From Byssovorax sp. (GTDB taxonomy: Bacteria; Myxococcota_A; Polyangia; Polyangiales; Polyangiaceae), in contig JANYGI010000179.1 in assembly GCA_025362495.1 (NCBI GenBank), forward strand, positions 35,192 to 99,191: a DNA stretch of 64,000 nucleotides, read 5' to 3'. Below, piece after piece: positions 62,899 through 64,000 of the stretch (the first letter of the stretch is position 1; each line of letters opens with the position of its first letter). The position numbers and the translations under genes were made by a program. The notes beneath the pieces were generated by a model. The model was given only the letters and a program-made list of their open reading frames with translations. It was not told the origin of the DNA and searched no databases.

Positions 62899-64000
62899 TC
62901 AGGGAAAGTTCTCGACGCTTGGATTCACGAGCGCGCGCGCCGCCTCTCGTCGCAGGTTCTCCCGCTCCTCCTTGTAGGCCCCTTGGGGAAATTCTCGGGC
63001 GTGCCGTTCGAGATCGACGAGAGCCCGCTCCGGTTGGTGGTCCCGGAGCGCGCCACGAGCGCTGGCGAGCAACGCCATCTCGGCCCGATCCGTGAGCATG
63101 GTCGCGGCCGGATCGCGCGGTGGCCGCGCATCGGACCCCGCGCTCGGACGCGCCGTTGCGGCTATCGCCGAGATGAGGAGCGGCGCGGGAGCGCTCTGGA
63201 TCACCGGAGAGGCCGCCGCCACCTCGATCGCCGCCAGAGCAGGAGTCCCGCCGCGCGTCGACGTGGAGTCGAGCTGGCTCGCGCGGGGCAGAGCCGCATA
63301 GACCGCTGCTCCGCCACCGAACGCTCCCAGCGTCGTTGCGAGCGCCACGCCGGCGACGAGCTTGGCGGGGGCGAGCCCCACGACCGAGGAGAGAGCGCGC
63401 TCCACGCGGGTTCGCGCCGTCGCGCGCACCAGGCCTCCCCAGATCCGAGCCTGCGCCGCGAGCGAGAGATCGGGCAGAGCGCGGGCTGCGTGCCAGAGCG
63501 CCGCCGGATCAATGAGGAAGAGCGGGAGCGCGTGAGCGCCGCTCAGCCGCCGCTTGTCGGCCGAGCGCCGCCGCTGGAACGCTTCGTCGAAGCGCTGTCG
63601 GGCGCGCCGCACCCGCGTCGCGACCGTGCCCTCCGGGAGCCCCTGCGCCTCCGCGATCTCGCGGGCGGGAAGCTCGTCGAGATCGCTGAGCAGGAGCAGC
63701 TCGCGGTCGTCTTCGTCGAGCGATTGAAGCACTGCTGTCAGCTCGTTTCGCGCGTCTCGCCTCCCGGCCACGCGCCCTTCGCCATCCTCCGAGGCCGGAT
63801 CCGGCGGATTGAACTCCTCCGAATTCGAGAGCCGCTCGCTCCTGTTCTTCCTGGCGTTCAGATAATCACGGGCGGTGCGATAGGCGATGGTGCTGAGCCA
63901 TGGTTTCATCCGGCGCGACCAGTCGAACCGGGGCAACGCGTTGTACACTGCGAGGAAAACATTCTGGGTCACGTCCTCGACGTCGCGCGCCGGCACGCCA
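62899..64000 (-). CDS. ECF-type sigma factor with C-terminal membrane extension, 5' end beyond window
   Basis: At least 367 residues, open at the right edge; the GTG near 63996 lies inside the conserved GVPARDVEDVTQ motif and is not the start. Sigma region 2 is visible (DVTQNVFLAVYNALPRFDW, KPWLSTIAYRTARDYL), then region 4 (LQSLDEDDRELLLLSDLDEL, EGTVATRVRRARQRFDEA). One membrane helix follows (VAGVALATTLGAFGGGAAVYA) and a TPR-like end (GALRDHQPERALVDLERHA, FPQGAYKEERENLRREAARA). The fused anti-sigma-like part may control it. The C-terminus seems cut short at NPSVENFP. Confidence 0.85.
   Translation of the reverse strand, partial: GVPARDVEDVTQNVFLAVYNALPRFDWSRRMKPWLSTIAYRTARDYLNARKNRSERLSNSEEFNPPDPASEDGEGRVAGRRDARNELTAVLQSLDEDDRELLLLSDLDELPAREIAEAQGLPEGTVATRVRRARQRFDEAFQRRRSADKRRLSGAHALPLFLIDPAALWHAARALPDLSLAAQARIWGGLVRATARTRVERALSSVVGLAPAKLVAGVALATTLGAFGGGAAVYAALPRASQLDSTSTRGGTPALAAIEVAAASPVIQSAPAPLLISAIAATARPSAGSDARPPRDPAATMLTDRAEMALLASARGALRDHQPERALVDLERHAREFPQGAYKEERENLRREAARALVNPSVENFP

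Overview
The window is very GC-rich (mostly about 70 % by eye) DNA packed with genes on both strands. Its style is that of a myxobacterium, probably class Polyangia (Sorangium/Polyangium-like). The reasons are a two-component operon and a second NtrC-type regulator without an adjacent kinase, several lipoproteins with Gly/Ser/Thr or Pro/Ala linkers, an AgmX/PglI-like C-terminal domain, a DUF4388/TPR protein, an ECF-type sigma factor with a C-terminal membrane extension, and a large Lhr helicase. The taxonomic placement is inference. I see no rRNA, tRNA, CRISPR array, IS element or prophage.

Layout. 1-2446: two tandem Bbp2-like porins, the first cut by the window edge. 2447-14268: a potassium locus. 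A CBS protein is followed by kdpC, kdpB, kdpA, kdpF and a 27-residue leader-like membrane peptide, all read leftwards. Diverging from them is a regulatory operon: a small membrane protein, a KdpD sensor module without kinase, a receiver protein, a soluble histidine kinase, an NtrC-type sigma-54 activator and a membrane histidine kinase. The 213-bp divergent gap carries one -24/-12 element facing each way, with an imperfect dyad between them. 14269-22650: envelope lipoproteins, an OmpA/Sel1 protein, an ABA4-like protein, an MFS transporter and a fatty-acid hydroxylase. 22728-23041: remnant of an FAD monooxygenase. 23132-29373: Lhr, a tandem thioredoxin-fold protein and a lipoprotein.

29378-43527: a run of genes all on the minus strand. 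The nine upstream genes form a probable operon for an unusual CMP-activated nonulosonate-like sugar: flippase-like membrane protein, glycosyltransferase-like protein, SpsF cytidylyltransferase, split transketolase, class III aminotransferase, SDR, KdsC-like phosphatase and a NeuB-like synthase lacking the SAF domain. It continues with almost no gap into a sterol-desaturase-family enzyme, an RND lipid exporter and an ATPase. 43528-46951: an AT-richer intergenic stretch, then an EmrAB-type efflux pump diverging from its TetR regulator.

46952-64000: carbonic anhydrase, a TPR metallopeptidase, a DUF4142 protein, a UbiB-family kinase, a VWA lipoprotein, a second NtrC-type regulator, an HExxH lipoprotein, a DUF4388/TPR protein, small unknowns, a parvulin-type foldase, a Yip1-like membrane protein, and a sigma factor that runs off the right edge. 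Just after the sigma factor lies the orphaned C-terminal tail of a deleted gene.

The two most interesting systems are the Kdp locus, where KdpDE seems replaced by a multi-component sigma-54 cascade, and the nonulosonate-like/split-transketolase operon coupled to lipid-processing genes.
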